From: a virus | Virus record (IMG/VR): IMGVR_UViG_3300042090_000745 | Span: 1 to 24,486 of that record | Direction: 5' to 3' (one strand) | Length of the DNA: 24,486 nucleotides | In this document: one piece after another, positions 21,485-24,486 of the stretch | Layout of the letters: each line of letters begins with the position of its first letter | Numbering within the stretch: the stretch's first letter is position 1 | Program-made: the position numbers and the translations under genes | The notes under the pieces: generated by a model | Told to the model about the DNA's origin: nothing | Databases searched by the model: none | Seen by the model: the letters and a program-made list of their open reading frames with translations, nothing else

Positions 21485-22990
21485 CTACACTTTTGAAAGT
21501 GCAATCCTTCTTTTTATATCGCTAAAATTTTCCTTAACCAGAAGCTTACCGTCTCTAAAGACTTCTCGCAATTGGTCGCCTACGATAGTGTCCTTTAAGC
21601 TAAAGCCATCTTGGACCTTATAGCTATCGCCTTCCCTCAAAACGACCACGCGGCCCTTTTGAGATTTTTTGATGCCGTTATCAGTCTTTGGATCTTTGAA
21701 AATCTGCTTTTCATCACCTTTTATGACGCATAAGGTGCTCTTAAGAGCAAATCCAAAGGTATCGCGAGTGTTATACTGATAGGTGTATGAACCTATGCCA
21801 AAAACCACGTTGGTTGATGCAAAACCTTTATCCATCAGACGCTTCATAATTTCATCAGCTCGTTTGAGAGTGATAGCATCGCCATAGATCAAGCCGATGT
21901 GGGAATCCAGGACTTTGTATCTTTTATAATCGGTTTTGAACGTTCCCTCAGAAAGAGTTCCGCCAAAAGTTTCCCATAAACATTCTACTGCGCCTTTATA
22001 TTGAGGCGAGTCCTTGGGAGCATCTGGGTCGCCGCATACAATAAGTACGGGGTCGCCAGAATCCGGTCGAATTACGACTTTATCTCCATTTGGTCCACCG
22101 CTACGTGCCAATATGTCTTTCTTAAGTGCGGGCACTACGCGGGTGATAACATCCCAGAAGTCGTAACCATCGGAGACGATTGAAACTATACCATTTTTGT
22201 GAACTTCTGAAAGCATTCTTTTCAGGTATGTCATGTCATTGCCGTAAGCGCATTGAATCGAGTGTTCTGTGGCGGGTACTGAAGTCCCAACCAATTCCTT
22301 TTCAATGTTCGCGTTATAATAATACTCTGCGGCAGGTATGGCCGGAATGGTATCCGTTCCAACAAACGAGGTCAAGTGACCCATACCACTCAAAATTGCA
22401 GATCTTAATGAGGACATCCCACGGAATGAAAAATCATGTCCTTGAAATGGAGTAAAGTCAGTACTTCCAACAGTTTTGATGGCATAATGATCCATCATAT
22501 TTTTATATTCACGAGCAATAGTTGCGCTTGTAGTGGCTTGCCACAATTCGGCTGAAGCCAAAGACTCGATAAAATTTGTCAACCAAAAGAATCGAGGATC
22601 TGTGTTTTGTATGGTCATCGTTGGAACTCTTAATGGAACTAGGGTTCCTTCTGGAAGCGCCTTGATTGAAAGGGGTAGATAACCAAGATCATGCAGATCT
22701 TCGAGATGTTTGGTTTCAGGATTTGGATCTCCAAGAGTGCATGTAATGATTCTCTTGTATTCTCCGATCATCACGCCTTTATCTTTTTTGAAAAAATGCT
22801 CATTAAACATGTCGATAAGGTATTCTTGATAGAATGCTTGTCCACCAAACCATACGACGTGATCGACACCCTTCATGCGCGTAGCACGAGGAGTCCAGGT
22901 TGAGTAAACGACTTCAGTACCTTCTGGGTACATCGCTCGATGAGCAATTTTGTAAAAGTCACATAAAATGGGCATTATCAGGTTTCTCAT
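21485..22990 (-). CDS. nadV: Nicotinamide phosphoribosyltransferase-like enzyme (Nampt/NadV or Namat)
   Basis: The 501-residue enzyme aligns well with human NAMPT (491 residues). Y13 (CDFYKIAH) and F187 (DFSFRG), the nicotinamide-stacking residues, are present. So are R190, D213 (GTDT), the catalytic-His block PATEHS (H243), R308-P-D310-SGD (RPDSGDP) and the IYGDAIT and FGIGS phosphate-loop regions. Classical members make NMN from nicotinamide and PRPP. In the phage NARP1 route a homologue (Namat) instead joins nicotinamide to ADP-ribose-pyrophosphate to give NAD+ directly. The partner gene is directly upstream, and no NMN adenylyltransferase is visible here. Its ribosome site lies inside the upstream gene, so the two are co-translated. 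The two activities cannot be separated by motifs alone. Confidence 0.95.
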   Translation of the reverse strand: MRNLIMPILCDFYKIAHRAMYPEGTEVVYSTWTPRATRMKGVDHVVWFGGQAFYQEYLIDMFNEHFFKKDKGVMIGEYKRIITCTLGDPNPETKHLEDLHDLGYLPLSIKALPEGTLVPLRVPTMTIQNTDPRFFWLTNFIESLASAELWQATTSATIAREYKNMMDHYAIKTVGSTDFTPFQGHDFSFRGMSSLRSAILSGMGHLTSFVGTDTIPAIPAAEYYYNANIEKELVGTSVPATEHSIQCAYGNDMTYLKRMLSEVHKNGIVSIVSDGYDFWDVITRVVPALKKDILARSGGPNGDKVVIRPDSGDPVLIVCGDPDAPKDSPQYKGAVECLWETFGGTLSEGTFKTDYKRYKVLDSHIGLIYGDAITLKRADEIMKRLMDKGFASTNVVFGIGSYTYQYNTRDTFGFALKSTLCVIKGDEKQIFKDPKTDNGIKKSQKGRVVVLREGDSYKVQDGFSLKDTIVGDQLREVFRDGKLLVKENFSDIKRRIALSKV

Positions 22991-22992
22991 AG

Positions 22993-23781
22993 CTATAATC
23001 TCCTATAGGCTATTTGGTTTTGGATACCTTTACACGCTTCACCATCTTGTGTAAAGATCCGTTTAATTCCAGCTTCTTGAAGGGGAGCTAAACCCTTTGA
23101 AAATATTCCATGTGTTACGAACAGATTTACTTCTTTAGCACCGCGCTCATAAAGAGCCTTAGCTAAAAGAACGAATGTGGCACCGCCATCACAAATATCA
23201 TCTACAATTAAGACTTTGAATCCACATGGAGCACCAAATTGGCTATCTGCAAGTTCATAGCTTGTGATTTTACCAGTTTTTTGATCCCTAACTTTATTTC
23301 CATGCAATTCTGCGTATTGGTATATTTTTGTGTATTTCTCAAATGCACCTTTATCGGGATAGCAAACGCCATCACTTCCGGTAACCAACATAACCTTTTC
23401 AACCATTTCTATAGGATATACTGCTTTAGCCATAAGAATATCCGTAGCCACTGAACTATGAGGGTCCATTATAGTTATTTCTTTAAATGACATTGAGTTG
23501 ATAAGTTTCGCAAACGAGCGAAGGGCGAACGTAGTGTCGTTTGAAATCTCTTTATCTTGACGACCATATGGCAAATAATCAAAATACAAACTTATGCGAG
23601 TAGTATTGTGACTTAAAAGATCGTATAACTGGGCAAGATGGGTTATTTCACCTTCGCTGTCAAATTTCCAACGAATAGTGTATTGCTTATGATCGCAAAG
23701 TTGATTTGGAAGATTCCAAATCTGGCTGGTCCCGTCTGGGAAAATGGTAGGTTTTATAGGAACTTCGTTTACGTAAAACAT
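22993..23781 (-). CDS. Ribose-phosphate pyrophosphokinase-like enzyme (Prs or Adps)
   Basis: The 262-residue protein shows Prs motifs. The pyrophosphokinase ATP block is YLPYGRQD (69-76), DPHS (106-109) is in the place of the metal-binding DLH loop, and VDDICDGGAT (193-202) is the PRPP-type phosphate loop. It is clearly shorter than bacterial Prs (~315). The N-terminal hexamer-forming part is reduced and the segment TGSDGVCYPDKGAF (134-147) replaces the usual SPDxGG flag region. Prs makes PRPP from ribose-5-phosphate; the NARP1 enzyme Adps makes ADP-ribose-pyrophosphate from ADP-ribose. The gene is upstream of the Nampt-like gene with a two-base gap, which is the NARP1 layout. It follows a terminator at 23812-23844, so it may start its own transcript. 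Confidence 0.9.
   Translation of the reverse strand: MFYVNEVPIKPTIFPDGTSQIWNLPNQLCDHKQYTIRWKFDSEGEITHLAQLYDLLSHNTTRISLYFDYLPYGRQDKEISNDTTFALRSFAKLINSMSFKEITIMDPHSSVATDILMAKAVYPIEMVEKVMLVTGSDGVCYPDKGAFEKYTKIYQYAELHGNKVRDQKTGKITSYELADSQFGAPCGFKVLIVDDICDGGATFVLLAKALYERGAKEVNLFVTHGIFSKGLAPLQEAGIKRIFTQDGEACKGIQNQIAYRRL
22999..23004 (-). promoter_or_regulatory. Shine-Dalgarno of the Nampt-like gene inside the Prs-like gene
   Basis: AGGAGA on the minus strand lies eight bases before the ATG at 22990. It is made by the last Arg-Arg codons of the Prs-like gene. Termination of one protein thus exposes or recycles ribosomes onto the next, supporting a fixed ratio of the two enzymes. Confidence 0.7.
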
Positions 23782-23811
23782 ATCGCCTTTCTCGCAAATA
23801 TCCTTGCGATC

Positions 23812-23844
23812 AAAACCGGCCCGTCATCAATCTTGGGCCGTTTT
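23812..23844 (-). terminator. Intrinsic terminator (possibly bidirectional)
   Basis: On the minus strand, AAAACGGCCC pairs with GGGCCGGTTTT (one bulged G) around a twelve-base loop. The structure carries A-runs and T-runs on both sides, so it can act in either direction. It lies 17 bases after the TROVE-like gene and insulates it from the Prs-like gene. A second hairpin, TCGCAA/TTGCGA (23792-23797/23804-23809), is just before the Prs-like start. Confidence 0.7.
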
Positions 23845-23861
23845 CTGTTACCTTAGATAGA

Positions 23862-24486
23862 TTACTTCTTCTGAACGTTATTGTCCAGTGAAATTTTTTC
23901 AACTTCAGCGACCATGACGCCAGGCGCAACTTCGTTTCGCTCCATGATGTCAAAAATCTTATCGCTCCAGCCCGTCAATTTCATAATTTGAGCATTTTGA
24001 GGAGTCATCTCATTCGAGTAGCCCTTCAAATTGATCGTATAGATTTTGACGTCAGGGTTGATTTTCATATATTGTGTTAAAAGCTTGTTAAAATTGTCGG
24101 CACGGTTTCCAACGGTATCGTACCATTGGCAAGTATCCCCAACTTGACAGTCGGAAAAAATTACAATGCGATCAACGATGTCTTTGGTCTTGATGAGGAT
24201 CTTGAAAGCATCGAAAATACCTTGTTCTGTGCCAGAACCAACTTCTCCACCGGTCTTGGCAACTACTTTATAGTTTTCGAGCACACCTTTGGTGCGGTCC
24301 AATTTAGGTGAAAGGAGTCTGTCTCCGAACAGTCCGACAGAAGTGTTGTCTGCACGCATCCAATATAATGCTGCGAATAAATTTGCAATACTTGCCGTAG
24401 TGCGTTGTGAATATGCGGATGTCAAAGACGATCCATATGCGTCACCGCGCATAGATCCAGAGTTGTCGGACAAGATAAGGGTGCGG
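23862..24486 (-). CDS. TROVE/Ro-like protein, vWA C-terminal part (partial)
   Basis: The open frame continues past the right edge; 208 C-terminal residues are visible. The vWA segment begins RTLILSDNSGSMRGDAYG (MIDAS DNSGS), followed by SVGLFGDRLL, GSGTEQGIFDAF and IVIFSDCQVGD. These match the vWA domain of Ro60/TROVE ring proteins, which hold Y RNAs and misfolded RNA ends. The N-terminal HEAT-repeat ring part would lie outside the window, so the TROVE assignment needs confirmation. It is followed by an intrinsic terminator. Ro and Y-RNA genes are known from some mycobacteriophages; a candidate Y-like RNA (18500-18725) lies 5 kb away. Confidence 0.72.
   Translation of the reverse strand, partial: RTLILSDNSGSMRGDAYGSSLTSAYSQRTTASIANLFAALYWMRADNTSVGLFGDRLLSPKLDRTKGVLENYKVVAKTGGEVGSGTEQGIFDAFKILIKTKDIVDRIVIFSDCQVGDTCQWYDTVGNRADNFNKLLTQYMKINPDVKIYTINLKGYSNEMTPQNAQIMKLTGWSDKIFDIMERNEVAPGVMVAEVEKISLDNNVQKK

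Noticed and set aside
1-24486. CRISPR array, insertion sequence or integrase/att site
   Set aside because: No regularly spaced direct repeats, transposase, integrase or terminal inverted repeats were seen; the only mobile element is the homing endonuclease.

Overview
This window reads as part of the genome of a large tailed dsDNA bacteriophage (Caudoviricetes, possibly jumbo class). It has a terminase-portal-head operon, a phage chaperonin, a free-standing homing endonuclease, an endolysin, a tRNA cluster, DNA and RNA ligases, and nucleotide and NAD metabolism genes. Genes are tightly packed, with 4-nt stop/start overlaps and frequent GTG/TTG starts. The host cannot be named from the sequence.

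Layout. (1) 1-2027, minus strand: an unfinished gene (possibly a divergent sigma factor) and a UvsW-like SF2 helicase. (2) 2072-2211: a compact structured element between divergent transcription units. (3) 2227-12849, plus strand: small zinc-binding and hypothetical proteins, a GroEL-like chaperonin, large terminase, GIY-YIG endonuclease, a repeat-rich virion protein, portal, a linker-rich protein, a hypothetical protein and a Mu gpF-like minor head protein. This is a head-assembly and packaging operon. (4) 12851-13751, minus strand: an RNA island with tRNA-Pro(UGG), tRNA-Met/Ile(CAU), a pseudoknotted unknown RNA, tRNA-Arg(ACG) and a ~360-nt RNA carrying RNase P-like conserved blocks. (5) 13797-17660, minus strand: a small helical protein, RNA ligase, hypothetical protein, ATP-dependent DNA ligase, zinc-tail protein and 2OG-Fe(II) oxygenase. 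(6) 17724-18290, plus strand: M15-type endolysin. (7) 18287-24486, minus strand: small proteins, another structured RNA, macrodomain protein, PurA-like enzyme, vWA protein, Nampt-like and Prs-like enzymes, and the C-terminal part of a TROVE/Ro-like vWA protein cut by the window edge.

Two themes stand out. First, RNA biology: at least four ornate RNA structures, three tRNAs that all carry the same altered elbow (A18/G55 instead of G18/U55), an RNA ligase and a probable Ro/TROVE protein. Second, NAD/ADP-ribose metabolism: a translationally coupled Prs-like/Nampt-like pair, the arrangement known from phage NAD+ reconstitution (NARP1-type), with an ADP-ribose-binding macrodomain gene in the same gene block. 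Functional claims for both themes are inferences from domain content.
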